Origin: an uncultured Exiguobacterium sp.
GTDB lineage: Bacteria > Bacillota > Bacilli > Exiguobacteriales > Exiguobacteriaceae
Assembly: GCA_913775715.1 (NCBI GenBank)
Contig: CAJYMC010000007.1
Location: 1,488,001-1,552,000 of the forward strand
Length of the DNA stretch: 64,000 nt
Reading direction: 5' to 3'
The translations under genes were made by a program, and so were the position numbers. This document shows positions 26,983 through 36,128 of this stretch, piece by piece. The notes under the pieces are model-generated. The model did not search any database and was not told where the DNA came from. It saw only the letters and a program-made list of their open reading frames with translations. The first letter of the stretch is position 1. Each line of letters begins with the position of its first letter.

Positions 26983-27600
26983 TCATAAGAATGGATTCGA
27001 TTTCATTTCTTGACGAATCGTCGTACTCGGACCATGACCCGGGTAGACCGTCGTATCTGCCGGTAGTTCTGCAACGAGTCGATCAAGCGAACGCATCAGC
27101 ACGTCTTGATCCCCACCATAAAGATCCGTCCGTCCGACTCCTTGCTGGAACAAAAGATCTCCACCGAACGCGATCCGCTCTCCCTTAAAGTAGAACGTCA
27201 CACTTCCTGGTGAGTGCCCTGGCGTCTCAAGTACGTGCATCGAAAAGTTACCGATCGTCAATCGTCCTGGTTGCAACAGATGATCCGCTGGCTTCATCCG
27301 CATCGGCGGCATACCGAATTTCGCCGAACCATTCCATTCCGGGTTACCAAGCCAGCCCGCTTCTTCCGCATGCACGTAGACAGGAGCTTCCGTGAAGCGT
27401 CGTAACATATCGACACCACCGATGTGATCAAAATGAGCATGGGTCAAAAGAATTCCTTTTAGGGTTGCTCCTCGACTTTCAATTTCATCGAAAAAACGCA
27501 TATCCTCTGTTCCCGGATCAATGACAAGACATTCCTTATCCTTAAATAACAAATAACCATTCTCAGATGCCATACCGGAAGTGATCATTACGATTTCCAT
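26983..27600 (-). CDS. MBL-fold metallohydrolase (YqgX-like, glyoxalase II family)
   Basis: A 205-residue metallo-beta-lactamase-fold hydrolase from MEIVMITSGMASENGYLLF, with AAAGGGG upstream. The zinc motif is THAHFDHIGG. Further ligands appear in LETPGHSPGSV (H), FGGDLLFQQGVGRTDL (D) and VYPGHGPSTT (H). It resembles hydroxyacylglutathione hydrolase; in bacillithiol-using Bacillales such proteins may act on bacillithiol or glyoxal thioesters, which is inference. Positional ortholog of B. subtilis yqgX. Confidence 0.87.
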   Translation of the reverse strand: MEIVMITSGMASENGYLLFKDKECLVIDPGTEDMRFFDEIESRGATLKGILLTHAHFDHIGGVDMLRRFTEAPVYVHAEEAGWLGNPEWNGSAKFGMPPMRMKPADHLLQPGRLTIGNFSMHVLETPGHSPGSVTFYFKGERIAFGGDLLFQQGVGRTDLYGGDQDVLMRSLDRLVAELPADTTVYPGHGPSTTIRQEMKSNPFL

Positions 27601-27768
27601 TCTATAAAACCCCTTTGCAATAGACTCTTCCCCTACTATACACGAAATTGTCGAAAGTTCCTGCAACGCCCTCTCGACTTTATCCCGCGAGTCGGATAAA
27701 CTAAAAAGTGAGATTTAAGTGAAATCTTCGTGAAATTCATAACGTGATTGTTTAAGGGGGAGTACGTC

Positions 27769-27948
27769 ATGCATTTGGATCAACCAATCGGTTGGCTTTT
27801 CTTCTTCGTCGCACTCGTCGGCGTTTGGGCCGTCGTTCGTTCACTTAAGAAACGCCAAATGTTTCCACTCGTATTCGCAGCCCTAACTGTCGTCTTATTC
27901 GGCTGGTTTGGGATTGCGACATTGATTTACGGCGGTATTCCATCGTAA
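27769..27948 (+). CDS. DUF2759 small membrane protein (YqgW-like)
   Basis: A 59-residue protein with two transmembrane helices (about 6-22 and 33-53) separated by the basic RSLKKRQ. The start MHLDQPIGW has AAGGGGGAG 7 bases upstream and is preferred to an in-frame ATG 21 bases earlier. It ends with the family-like FGWFGIATLIYGGIPS. Function unknown. Confidence 0.78.
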   Translation: MHLDQPIGWLFFFVALVGVWAVVRSLKKRQMFPLVFAALTVVLFGWFGIATLIYGGIPS

Positions 27949-27960
27949 TCAGAGTACGCT

Positions 27961-27994
27961 AAAAAGAGAGATGCCTCGCGCATCTCTCTTTTTC
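27961..27994 (+). terminator. Terminator after the DUF2759 gene
   Basis: Perfect 12-bp stem AAAGAGAGATGC/GCATCTCTCTTT with a 5-base loop and a T-run. Confidence 0.9.
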
Positions 27995-28004
27995 GTTGTT
28001 TTAT

Positions 28005-28041
28005 AAAAAAAGAGTAGATCTACTAGAACGTAGACCTACTC
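28005..28041 (-). terminator. Rho-independent terminator of ltaS
   Basis: Stem GAGTAGGTCTAC/GTAGATCTACTC (one wobble) with a 6-base loop and a seven-T tail on the minus strand, just past the ltaS stop. Confidence 0.85.
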
Positions 28042-28052
28042 CGATGACTGAC

Positions 28053-29978
28053 TTATTTTGAAGTTTGAAGGAAACGTAGCAAGTCACCATAGATGACTTT
28101 ATCTGAAAGTCCTAATTCCTTCTCAGATTGTTTCGTAGATTGTTTACACATCTCCGCTTGTTCCCCGTCTTTCACTTCTTCTCCTGTCTTGCGGTCATAA
28201 CATGTTTCTTGCGTATAGACTGTCTTATCTGTTACGACAGAACCATCACGGAACAACGCATAGTCTTTATGTTGTTTCGAGAAGAGATCGGTACCGAACA
28301 AGACCTCATTTTTGAAATCATGACCTAACAAGTGAAGCAACGTTGGTTTGATATCGATTTGACTCGCGACATTTTCGTGTTTGACACCCTTCGTTTGACC
28401 CGGTAAATGGATGACGAATGGCACACGTTGTAGTTGTGCGACATCATATGGTGTCAACTCATCTTTGTTCATGAGTTCTGCCATCGCAGCATTATGGTTT
28501 GTTGAAATACCGTAATGGTCACCGTATACCATGAAGATCGTATCATCCCACGTTCCATCTTTTTTCAGACCCTCGATGAATTTACCGAGTGCCATATCTT
28601 GATACGCTAATGCCTGAACGTAGTGGTTCAGTGTCGTAGAACTTGTCTCAAGTGGTGGTACGAGTTCATCTTCTGGTTTTGGCATCTCAAATGGATAGTG
28701 GTTCGTCAACGTGATGAACTTCGAATAGAACGGGCGCGGTAAATCTTTTAACATCGGAAGTGACTGTTCGAAGAACTTATCATCGAGTAAGCCCCACTCC
28801 GTCAAATCTGCTGGATCCCCTAAATCATAATCCGTCTCAGAGAAGAAACGATCTACGCCGAAACTGTTGTAGACGATGTCCCGGTTCCAGAATGATTTGT
28901 TATTCGCATGGAAAACAGCTGAGTAATAGCCATCTTCTTTTAACATCTCAGGTGTTGCACGGAATTCGTTCTCTCCGTTTGTGAAGAACGCAGATCCACG
29001 ACCAAGTGGATAAATCGAGTTCTCAAGAATGAACTCGGCATCTGACGTTTTCCCTTGTCCTGTGTTGTGATAGAAGTTATCCCACGAATGGGATTCCTTA
29101 ATCAACTTATTCAAGTTCGGTGTAATCTCTTGACCGTTTGGTGCTTTTAAACCAACCGCAAAGGATTGAGCCGACTCAAACGAGATGACGATGACGTTCT
29201 TCCCTTTATACTTTCCGAACATCGCCGGATTGGCTGCAGCATGCTTCGAATCGATGAAGTTTTGGACTTCTGATAATTCTGAGCTATCCGCAAGTGCTTT
29301 TTGGGCAGATGTCTTCGACTGGATGAGTGCGTCATACATATGGAAGTTAAATGTTCCGATATTCTTGACGAGTAATTCCCGGTCAAAGGCACGTGTCAAT
29401 AATTCTGGGCGTTCTGTCTCAGCAAGCGTCAAGTTTCCAAGGAAGACGACGACTGCTGCGACGAAAGCGAGAATCGCCCGTCCACGTGACGCGACATTTT
29501 TTGACATATCCATTTTCCGTAAGAAAAACGGTAAGATGATCAAATCGCCGACGATCAGTAAGTCAGCCCAACTTAAAAGCGATGCGAGAGAAGCGGAAAC
29601 CGTCTCTGCGTTCGAAGTTTGGAACAATACTGGCAACGTCAAGTAATCATTAAAGAAGCGGAAGAAAATGATGTCCGCATATAAAATGACTGTTGCGACG
29701 AATAGTGTGCCGTAGATGAACCATTTTTGGACATTCCCCCGGAAGAAGAAGCTGAACCCGAACATGAAGAGCGCTGAACTAATTGGATTAATTAGTAGAA
29801 TGAATGCTTGCGCGGAGTTCGTTACGGGAACGTTGAAGAAAAGTGTATACGCTAAATACGTTTTTAACCAAATCAATAAGGTCGCAATCCAAAAGAGCTT
29901 ATGCTCTTTATATGTGCTGCGAACGCCTTGACCCATCTTTAGGCGCATTCGCGACCAGATGTTTGCGTCTTGCTGCAT
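28053..29978 (-). CDS. ltaS: Lipoteichoic acid synthase (polyglycerolphosphate synthase)
   Basis: A 641-residue membrane sulfatase-fold enzyme that polymerises glycerol phosphate from phosphatidylglycerol into lipoteichoic acid. Five N-terminal transmembrane helices lie within residues 28-190, with the extracellular catalytic domain from about 215. Metal-site E268 is in VISFESAQSF; the nucleophile T311 is in HNTGQGKTSDAEF. VYGDHYG carries further metal ligands. It has a single-gene context between yqgW and glcK (B. subtilis yqgS position), and its own terminator. Confidence 0.95.
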   Translation of the reverse strand: MQQDANIWSRMRLKMGQGVRSTYKEHKLFWIATLLIWLKTYLAYTLFFNVPVTNSAQAFILLINPISSALFMFGFSFFFRGNVQKWFIYGTLFVATVILYADIIFFRFFNDYLTLPVLFQTSNAETVSASLASLLSWADLLIVGDLIILPFFLRKMDMSKNVASRGRAILAFVAAVVVFLGNLTLAETERPELLTRAFDRELLVKNIGTFNFHMYDALIQSKTSAQKALADSSELSEVQNFIDSKHAAANPAMFGKYKGKNVIVISFESAQSFAVGLKAPNGQEITPNLNKLIKESHSWDNFYHNTGQGKTSDAEFILENSIYPLGRGSAFFTNGENEFRATPEMLKEDGYYSAVFHANNKSFWNRDIVYNSFGVDRFFSETDYDLGDPADLTEWGLLDDKFFEQSLPMLKDLPRPFYSKFITLTNHYPFEMPKPEDELVPPLETSSTTLNHYVQALAYQDMALGKFIEGLKKDGTWDDTIFMVYGDHYGISTNHNAAMAELMNKDELTPYDVAQLQRVPFVIHLPGQTKGVKHENVASQIDIKPTLLHLLGHDFKNEVLFGTDLFSKQHKDYALFRDGSVVTDKTVYTQETCYDRKTGEEVKDGEQAEMCKQSTKQSEKELGLSDKVIYGDLLRFLQTSK

Positions 29979-30146
29979 AAAAACCTGCCTCCTAATTTAC
30001 ATGTGCTTTCTGCTTTCAGTTCACACAACCTACCTCATAATGTACATATACCCATATCACGTGAAAATTTTACGCTTAGTTTTACAAAAATGCAACCGGA
30101 ATCCGGAAGATACTTAACAATCACATATTTACTATACGTTTGTAAA

Positions 30147-30176
30147 CAAAAAAAAGATTCGCCGAAGCGAACCTTT
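30147..30176 (-). terminator. Rho-independent terminator of glcK
   Basis: Stem AAAGGTTCGC/GCGAATCTTT (one mismatch) with a 4-base loop and a nine-T tail on the minus strand, just past the glcK stop. The rest of the 216-base gap up to ltaS shows only A/T-rich promoter-like sequence. Confidence 0.85.
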
Positions 30177-30194
30177 CATTGAAATTGAATATTA

Positions 30195-31145
30195 TCATTT
30201 TTTCAAGAACATTTGTTTAGCAAGCCAGGCACACCCGATGACTCCAGCATCGTTTCCAAGTTCAGCGATCTTGAACGTCGTCGATCCAAAGACACGCGGT
30301 AAAGCAAACCGTTCAAACTGTTGACGTAATGGCGCAAGCAGTGTTTCACCTGCTTTTGAGACACCTCCACCGATGACAATGATTTCCGGGTTAATACTAT
30401 TTGCTAGATTCGAAATCGCAAGTCCGAGGTAGAACGTTACTTCCTCTACGACTTCCGTCGCGACACGGTCACCTTTCTCATACGCTTCAAATACATCTTT
30501 CGCCGTCACAGCTTTAATGTCATTCAGTACCGTTTCTTGTCCTTTACGCTTCTCAAGACCAAGACGGGCAATACCTGTTGCTGAAGCAATCGTCTCAAGA
30601 CATCCTTTCCGTCCACATCCACACATGACGCCGCCTTCTGGCAACATCGTGATATGACCGATTTCTCCTGCCATACCAACCGTACCGTGAACGATTTGTC
30701 CGTTCGTGATCAAACCGCCACCGACACCCGTACCAAGCGTGACAGCAAGTAATTCTGTCGCACCGCTACCGGCGCCTTTCCACATCTCACCGATTGCCGC
30801 TGCATTTGCATCGTTTTCAAGTACTGCCGGTAAACCTGTCAACCGTTCGAATTCACCGACGAGTTCGAAATTATGCCAACCGATGTTGACTGCCTTTTCG
30901 ACGACACCTGTATTGAAGTCGATGAATCCTGGTGCCCCAATACCCGCTCCGACGAAATCCTCTGGTCGTTTATTGCTTTCTTGACACTTCTCAAAGAATG
31001 ATTTTGCGATATCTCCCGGAATTTGTGCACCATCATTCAGGATTACCGTCTCAATCTCCCACTTTTCCACGATGATACCTTGCAAATCCAAAATTGCCAT
31101 CTTGACTGTTGTTCCACCGATATCAATGCCGAGTAACCATTTCAT
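30195..31145 (-). CDS. glcK: ROK-family glucokinase
   Basis: ATP-dependent glucose phosphorylation, 316 residues. The phosphate-binding motif is LLGIDIGGTTVKMAI. The ROK zinc site reads HITMLPEGGVMCGCGRKGCLE with its three cysteines and histidine. ENDANAAAIGEMWKGAG contains the catalytic aspartate region. It lies downstream of yqgQ as in B. subtilis yqgQ-glcK. It would supply glucose 6-phosphate from maltose or glucan breakdown. Confidence 0.95.
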   Translation of the reverse strand: MKWLLGIDIGGTTVKMAILDLQGIIVEKWEIETVILNDGAQIPGDIAKSFFEKCQESNKRPEDFVGAGIGAPGFIDFNTGVVEKAVNIGWHNFELVGEFERLTGLPAVLENDANAAAIGEMWKGAGSGATELLAVTLGTGVGGGLITNGQIVHGTVGMAGEIGHITMLPEGGVMCGCGRKGCLETIASATGIARLGLEKRKGQETVLNDIKAVTAKDVFEAYEKGDRVATEVVEEVTFYLGLAISNLANSINPEIIVIGGGVSKAGETLLAPLRQQFERFALPRVFGSTTFKIAELGNDAGVIGCAWLAKQMFLKK

Positions 31146-31227
31146 CGCTCTGTCTCCCCTATGTTCATATAATATCTACCTATTCAGTTTACCGAACTGG
31201 ACTACTTTGCGCAAAGGGTTGCACACC

Positions 31228-31431
31228 TTAACTGTTTTCAGGTTGTGAACGCTTTAATTCATGGCGCAAGATTAATTTCGCTGAATCATATTGACGTTGT
31301 TCCAAAACACCTGCTTCTTGTAGTTCATCGAGTTCTAGCATCATCATCGCGATATCGGATGCTCGATCCCCAAGATAGATGAATGTGCCATATGTCTTAA
31401 GTAACTGTTGTACGTCATACAGTGTCTTCAT
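31228..31431 (-). CDS. yqgQ: DUF910 protein YqgQ
   Basis: A 67-residue helical protein of unknown function. The opening MKTLYDVQQLLKTYGTFIYL matches the YqgQ family, followed by GDRASDIAMMMLELDEL. It overlaps the peptidase gene upstream by 17 bases and precedes glcK by 82 bases, the conserved order. Confidence 0.88.
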   Translation of the reverse strand: MKTLYDVQQLLKTYGTFIYLGDRASDIAMMMLELDELQEAGVLEQRQYDSAKLILRHELKRSQPENS

Positions 31432-32452
31432 CGACCATCGGCTCCTTTACATAGGCATGTAGCAAATCATAGGTCGCTTGTAACGATGTCTCGTGTGTTC
31501 GTTCATACGAATGACTCGATTCGATCCCCGGACCGAACAGTCCGTGCCGGACATCATGTCCTGCATGTACTGCTGCTGAGGCATCCGAGCTGTAGAACGG
31601 ATAGATATCGACCTTATATGGAATACTATTACGTTGCGCCAAGCGTGTCAGTTGGTGACGAAGTGCCAAGTCATAAGGACCTGAACCATCTTTTGCACAA
31701 ATTGAGACCGTGAATTCGTCCGAATGCTGACCATCCCCTAATGCTCCCATGTCGACCGCGATATATTCTGCGACTTCTTCCGAGAATCCAGCATTGCCAC
31801 CGAATCCGACCTCTTCGTAATTTGAAATCAGTATCTGAACTGTGTGTGGAAGCTCGATTGTTTTCCATTCTTTGATTAATTCAAGCAATAAAGCGACAGA
31901 TGCTTTATCATCCAGGTGGCGTGACTTCACGAAACCGGTTTCTGTATAGAGGAAACGTGGTTCAAACGTCACGATGTCTCCCACTTCAATCCCTGCGACT
32001 CGTGTCTCTTCCGCTGTCGTCGAACGGATGTCTAATCGCACTTCGATATTATCAGCGGAGCGTTCCGTCTTATTCGTCTCGCGTGACGTATGGACACTCG
32101 AATGATGGAAGACGATCGTTCCAGAAATCGTTTGACCATCCATCTTATGAATCAGACAGTTTTCTCCTTCGATGGCTGTCCACGCATACCCTCCCAATTG
32201 AGATAAACTGAGTCGTCCCGTCGGCAAAATCTCTTTTACCATCGCACCTAACGTATCGACGTGTGCCGTCAGTAATCGCGTTCGTGTTGAAGCACCCGGT
32301 AGTGTCGCTAGGATGGCGCCTTTCTCAAGCTTTCGATACGTGATTCCTTCTGCCACCAATCGCTTTTCTACATATGTAATCGCTTCTTTCGTCGAACCTG
32401 TCGGACTCGGAATCGAAACAAGCTCTTCAATCGTACGTATGACTTCTTTCAT
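31415..32452 (-). CDS. M42-family aminopeptidase/cellulase-like peptidase
   Basis: A 345-residue dinuclear metallopeptidase. Ligands and catalytic residues: TAHVDTLGAMV (H, D), RHLDDKASVALLLE (D), ISNYEEVGFGGN (EE), YIAVDMGALG (D) and GIESSHSYERT (H). The start MKEVIRTIEEL has GGGAGCG 8 bases upstream; an ATG two codons earlier is too close. Family members are cytosolic oligomeric aminopeptidases. It overlaps yqgQ, so the M42 gene, yqgQ and glcK may be one operon. Confidence 0.9.
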   Translation of the reverse strand: MKEVIRTIEELVSIPSPTGSTKEAITYVEKRLVAEGITYRKLEKGAILATLPGASTRTRLLTAHVDTLGAMVKEILPTGRLSLSQLGGYAWTAIEGENCLIHKMDGQTISGTIVFHHSSVHTSRETNKTERSADNIEVRLDIRSTTAEETRVAGIEVGDIVTFEPRFLYTETGFVKSRHLDDKASVALLLELIKEWKTIELPHTVQILISNYEEVGFGGNAGFSEEVAEYIAVDMGALGDGQHSDEFTVSICAKDGSGPYDLALRHQLTRLAQRNSIPYKVDIYPFYSSDASAAVHAGHDVRHGLFGPGIESSHSYERTHETSLQATYDLLHAYVKEPMVDEDTV

Positions 32453-32558
32453 GTTCATTCGCTCCCTTTCAATCGGACTACGACGTACCATCCGCTTTGT
32501 TCTCATGATAACAAATATTCATTCATTGCCGGTACTGATATCCTACTAGTACCATACG

Positions 32559-32592
32559 AAAAAGCTGTAGCACTTTTCTGCTACAGCTTTTT
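32559..32592 (-). terminator. Rho-independent terminator of the GNAT gene
   Basis: Perfect 13-bp stem AAAAAGCTGTAGC/GCTACAGCTTTTT with an 8-base loop, 19 bases past the gene's stop. Confidence 0.88.
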
Positions 32593-32610
32593 CCACACCA
32601 TCTGAAGAAC

Positions 32611-33120
32611 TTAGACGTACTTCTTCATCCAAATATCATCACGATATGTGCCGTCTTCTAATTTTACGGAGTCTGGATCTTCTGCATACACTTCAAAACC
32701 AAGTGATTCATAGAGACTTTGTGCTGCTTCATTTCCCGATAACACAGCGAGGATGACCTGCTCGACATCTGGCAGTTTCTTTGCTTCGTCGATCAAGGCT
32801 TCCATCAAGGCGCGTCCAGTGCCCCCACGATATTCAGGTGATACGTATACTCCGGAAATCATCGCTTTATGCGATTCACGTGACAATTCATATGGTTTGA
32901 CCTGACCAAACCCAAACAATGTATCACCGTCGAACATACCGAGCCAAACCTCATCGGAGTCGGGTTCTCCTTCTAGACCTTCTCGTACTTCGCGGAGCGG
33001 GGTTTGCTGTTCATCGTCAAACGAATGACCGAACGCATCTGGATGATTTTTCAATCCCTCAAGGCGTAGATTCCAGTATTGTTCTGCATCCTCTTTAGTT
33101 AATTTTCGAAAAGTATACAT
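32611..33120 (-). CDS. GNAT-family N-acetyltransferase
   Basis: A 169-residue acetyl-CoA-dependent transferase from MYTFRKLTKEDAEQYWNLRLEG, with AAAGGAGAG upstream. The acetyl-CoA motif region reads ISGVYVSPEYRGGTGRALMEALIDEA, where RGGTGRA is the Q/RxxGxG/A loop. AQSLYESLGFEVYAE is motif B. It is a single-gene unit with its own terminator. The substrate cannot be told from sequence. Confidence 0.85.
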   Translation of the reverse strand: MYTFRKLTKEDAEQYWNLRLEGLKNHPDAFGHSFDDEQQTPLREVREGLEGEPDSDEVWLGMFDGDTLFGFGQVKPYELSRESHKAMISGVYVSPEYRGGTGRALMEALIDEAKKLPDVEQVILAVLSGNEAAQSLYESLGFEVYAEDPDSVKLEDGTYRDDIWMKKYV

Positions 33121-33285
33121 GACTGTCGGTTCTCTCCTTTTTTGGGTTTCATGACGTACAATCAAATGACGTAAAAACGCTTCTATCTCTTACTTAACCT
33201 TTTTCTAGTAAAATAAAACCTAGATTTTTTTCTCTTTTTATTTCACTCAAACACAGTAGTGATATTCGCTTCATCTTTTCTTTTC

Positions 33286-33336
33286 AAAAAAAAACTCAAG
33301 GATGGACACTACGATACAGGACCACCACTTGAGTTT
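33286..33336 (-). terminator. Probable terminator of ldh
   Basis: 9-bp stem AAACTCAAG/CTTGAGTTT around a 27-base insert that can pair partly with itself, followed by nine T residues on the minus strand, about 43 bases past the ldh stop. Confidence 0.65.
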
Positions 33337-33378
33337 CTTAACTCTCAATTTATGAGGTTTTCGTCACGATTCGCCCCG

Positions 33379-34335
33379 TTAACCTTGCAAGACAGGTTCG
33401 AGCGTTTGACGCAATACATCAGCAGAATGATGAAACTTCTTCATTTCTTCTTCCGTTAATGCAACTTCAATGATTTCCCGCACACCTTGACGATTGATGA
33501 TCGCCGGTACTCCGATGTGAATGCCAGAAATCCCGTATTGTCCATCCACATGTGCCCCGACCGTCAACAAACAGTTCTCGTTCCCAAGGATAGCACGCAC
33601 GATTCGAACAAGTCCAAGTCCGATCGCGTAGTAGGTTGCTCCTTTTCGTTCGATGATATGGTAGGCGGCATCTCGAACATTGATATAGATTTGATCGAGG
33701 TCTGCTTGAGAATAACGATCGTCCTCAGCAAGCAGCTCGTCAATCGTTTTTCCATAGATACGGCTATTGCTCCAGGCAGCGAATTCCGTATCTCCATGTT
33801 CTCCAAGAATGTAGGCATGGGCATTACGGGAATCGATGTGAAAGTATTCTCCGAGCATTTGACGTAGACGCGCTGTGTCGAGCACAGTTCCTGATCCAAA
33901 TACACGTGATTTTGGAAGACCAGAATACTTCCAAGCCAGATGAGCCATGATATCGACCGGATTGGACGCCACGACGATGATGCCGTCAAAACCGGAATCC
34001 ATGATTTGACGAATCATTTCTCTCATGATCAATGCATTCTTTGCGACGAGATCGAGTCTCGTCTCCCCAGGCTTTTGTGGCGCTCCCGCCGTGATGACGA
34101 CGACCTCCGCTTCCCGGCAGTCCGCGTAGTCTCCAGCCCAGATCCGCATCGGTGAAGAGCTGAACGGGGTTCCATGGTTCAAGTCCATCGCTTCCCCTTC
34201 TGCTTTGGCTTTATTGACATCAATGATGACGAGTTCCTCACAAAGTCCAGCTGTTGACATCTGATAAGCAAAGCTTGAACCGACTGCACCGGCTCCAATT
34301 AGCGCCACTCGTGTTACTTTCGCATGTAATTCCAT
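33379..34335 (-). CDS. ldh: L-lactate dehydrogenase
   Basis: NAD-dependent reduction of pyruvate to L-lactate, 318 residues. The NAD motif is [17 protein letters not shown]. Catalytic residues appear in [32 protein letters not shown] (the substrate-binding R) and the catalytic H in [14 protein letters not shown]. The [11 protein letters not shown] segment is LDH-type rather than malate-type. A Rex-type palindrome lies upstream, fitting NADH-responsive control during oxygen limitation. Confidence 0.96.
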   Translation of the reverse strand: MELHAKVTRVALIGAGAVGSSFAYQMSTAGLCEELVIIDVNKAKAEGEAMDLNHGTPFSSSPMRIWAGDYADCREAEVVVITAGAPQKPGETRLDLVAKNALIMREMIRQIMDSGFDGIIVVASNPVDIMAHLAWKYSGLPKSRVFGSGTVLDTARLRQMLGEYFHIDSRNAHAYILGEHGDTEFAAWSNSRIYGKTIDELLAEDDRYSQADLDQIYINVRDAAYHIIERKGATYYAIGLGLVRIVRAILGNENCLLTVGAHVDGQYGISGIHIGVPAIINRQGVREIIEVALTEEEMKKFHHSADVLRQTLEPVLQG

Positions 34336-34394
34336 CTCGTTATGTCCACCCTTTCATTCGTTCTAAGAGTTTGTTAACTATATCACAAATAAAT

Positions 34395-34422
34395 TGTAAC
34401 ATCTTTCACATTCTTTGTAACA
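34395..34422 (-). promoter_or_regulatory. Candidate ldh promoter
   Basis: Minus-strand TTACAA, 16-base spacer, TACAAT, about 60 bases before the ldh start. The Rex-like palindrome abuts the -35 element on its upstream side. Confidence 0.4.
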
Positions 34423-34439
34423 TGTGAAAATAATCACAT
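34422..34439. promoter_or_regulatory. Rex-type redox operator upstream of ldh
   Basis: Perfect palindromic ends in ATGTGAAAATAATCACAT: GTGA-N6-TCAC with A/T centre, matching the Rex consensus TTGTGAAWWWWTTCACAA. It lies about 90 bases upstream of ldh. Rex binds when NAD/NADH is high and represses fermentation genes. A CRP/FNR-type reading (TGTGA-N6-TCACA) is formally equal and cannot be excluded, but Rex control of ldh is well known in Bacillales. Confidence 0.65.
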
Positions 34440-34498
34440 TTGTCCATTTTGTGTCATCGATATCCTAACATAAGGAATTACATCGTTATACTTTCCAC

Positions 34499-35278
34499 TT
34501 ACCAGAATCGGACGATAATAAACCCAATTCCACTCGCTAGACCACTCGTCAAGACGTTCACAGCATCATTTCCAAGAAGTCGAATACCCGAGACGTAAAT
34601 TGTCAGTTGTCCATGATGCTCTCGCTTTTCCGTACGTTCCCCGCAAACTGAACATTGATAAACACGTTGCCACATTGCTCCAAATAGCGTATCGAGTAGA
34701 CTGCCGATGACTCCGATACCTATTACAAGTAAGGTATCTGTCAAAGAAAGAGAGAATATCCAATGTGCTGCTAAAGCAATAAACGCAGCCCCAGCAATTG
34801 TTCCTAGCGTTCCGATTAAAGACATCGCGCCGCTCGTTCCTGCTGGTACCCGTCGTAAAGTTTTCAGAGACCATGGATCACGACTTGAAAGTGGTCCGAT
34901 TTCCGATGCCCATGTATCGGCATTCGATGCGGCAATGACAAATAAGAATAACAATAGGTACGCTTTATCCATCGTCATAGCGTAGGCTATGGCAGCGATG
35001 AATGCAACTCCACCATTCGCAAGAACTTGCCATCCATCACGTGCACCATCTTTTTCGATAATCGCATCCACGGATTTTTTTCTAGTACGTCCTATTTTCG
35101 ATAAAAGACTTGAGCTACCAAAGAAGAGTAAGAGCACTACCAAACCGCTCCAGCCGAATCCAAATGAAACACCACTGCCGACGAGCATCGTAAAGACAGC
35201 TCCACTTGTCGTCAATAAACGGAAATGTCGTCCGGTCCAGGCAAGGAAGAGACAAAACAAAATCGCGATACTTAACAT
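34499..35278 (-). CDS. DUF92 integral membrane protein
   Basis: A 259-residue polytopic protein (six or so helices) with family segments ANGGVAFIAAIAYAM, ASNADTWASEIGPLSS and FIGVIGSLLDTLFGAM-like IGVIGSLLDTLFGAMWQ. The plant member VTE6 is a phytyl-phosphate kinase, so a CTP- or polyprenyl-phosphate-related function is possible; this is inference. A CSVCGERTEKREHH segment is a possible metal site. The start overlaps the 5-formyl-THF cyclo-ligase gene by 7 bases. Confidence 0.82.
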   Translation of the reverse strand: MLSIAILFCLFLAWTGRHFRLLTTSGAVFTMLVGSGVSFGFGWSGLVVLLLFFGSSSLLSKIGRTRKKSVDAIIEKDGARDGWQVLANGGVAFIAAIAYAMTMDKAYLLLFLFVIAASNADTWASEIGPLSSRDPWSLKTLRRVPAGTSGAMSLIGTLGTIAGAAFIALAAHWIFSLSLTDTLLVIGIGVIGSLLDTLFGAMWQRVYQCSVCGERTEKREHHGQLTIYVSGIRLLGNDAVNVLTSGLASGIGFIIVRFW

Positions 35279-35817
35279 CGGATGACCTCTTGCTCCGTGA
35301 CGATGAGATCAACTGGGATATCGAAGTCTTCCACTTCGAAATCTGAAAAGAGCTGTTCGGAAAAGGCAATGGATACTTTGCAACCTGTGTAGGTCACGAG
35401 TGCACGATCATAATAACCGCCCCCCCACCCTAATCGATAGCCATCTCGCCGATAGGCACGTCCCGGAACGAGACAAAATGCAGCTTGATCAAGTGTTGTG
35501 CGACGAGCCGAATCCATTGGTTCTGCGATTCCCATCTGATTATGCTGCAATTGATCTTCTGGTCTATATTCATAAAAGACCATCTCTTCTCCGACTACTT
35601 TCGGTATCAAGACCGTCTTGTCCTCTTGCCACGCTCGTTCAATCAACATTCTCGTATCGCATTCATTTCGAAACGCTAACGTGATTGCGACACAGGTAGC
35701 TTGTTGCCATTCGGGCAATAGCAAAACATGTTCATGGATTAACCGTTCCTTTTCAGCACGGTTGTCCATCACCTCTAGGCGTTCTTTGATCAGACGGCGT
35801 ACTTCTTGTTTGTTCAT
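35272..35817 (-). CDS. 5-formyltetrahydrofolate cyclo-ligase
   Basis: ATP-dependent return of 5-formyl-THF to 5,10-methenyl-THF, 181 residues from MNKQEVRRLIKERLEVMD, with GGAAAG upstream. Typical segments are FCLVPGRAYRRDGYRLGWGGGYYDRAL, the ATP/substrate loop, and an N-terminal basic region. It works in the same one-carbon pathway as folD and gcvT in this window. It is B. subtilis yqgN by position. The rpmG terminator lies directly upstream. Confidence 0.92.
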   Translation of the reverse strand: MNKQEVRRLIKERLEVMDNRAEKERLIHEHVLLLPEWQQATCVAITLAFRNECDTRMLIERAWQEDKTVLIPKVVGEEMVFYEYRPEDQLQHNQMGIAEPMDSARRTTLDQAAFCLVPGRAYRRDGYRLGWGGGYYDRALVTYTGCKVSIAFSEQLFSDFEVEDFDIPVDLIVTEQEVIRC

Positions 35818-35835
35818 GGCTGTCTTCCTTTCAAC

Positions 35836-35865
35836 AAAAAAAGCCATCACACGAAGTGACGGCTT
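35836..35865 (-). terminator. Rho-independent terminator of rpmG
   Basis: Stem AAGCCGTCAC/GTGATGGCTT (one wobble) with a 5-base loop and a seven-T tail on the minus strand, 10 bases past the rpmG stop. Confidence 0.85.
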
Positions 35866-35874
35866 CCATCTCAA

Positions 35875-36024
35875 TTATTTCACTTCACGGTGAAGTGTGT
35901 GCTTACGGAGACGTGGGTTGTATTTCTTCAACTCAAGACGCTCTGGGTTGTTACGCTTGTTCTTTTTAGTGATATAAGTACGGTCACCAGTTTCAGTGCA
36001 AGCTAATGTGATTTTGACGCGCAT
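35875..36024 (-). CDS. rpmG: 50S ribosomal protein L33, zinc-free (C-) form
   Basis: A 49-residue protein starting [20 protein letters not shown] and ending [15 protein letters not shown]; the middle [16 protein letters not shown] is the L33 signature. AGGAGGG precedes the ATG. Zinc-binding L33 has CxxC in the ACTECGDR region and a second cysteine pair; here only Cys9 remains, with T, N and R elsewhere. It is therefore a C- form unable to hold zinc. Its own terminator makes it a single-gene unit. No Zur-type palindrome was seen upstream. Confidence 0.95.
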   Translation of the reverse strand: MRVKITLACTETGDRTYITKKNKRNNPERLELKKYNPRLRKHTLHREVK

Positions 36025-36128
36025 GGGATTCCCTCCTATCTAGCTCTCGATGTATCAAGTGATTTTGCTTTACATAAGGTTAAGCATACTCAAGTATCGT
36101 ACCAAGAAAGGAAGGGAATTGCAACTGT

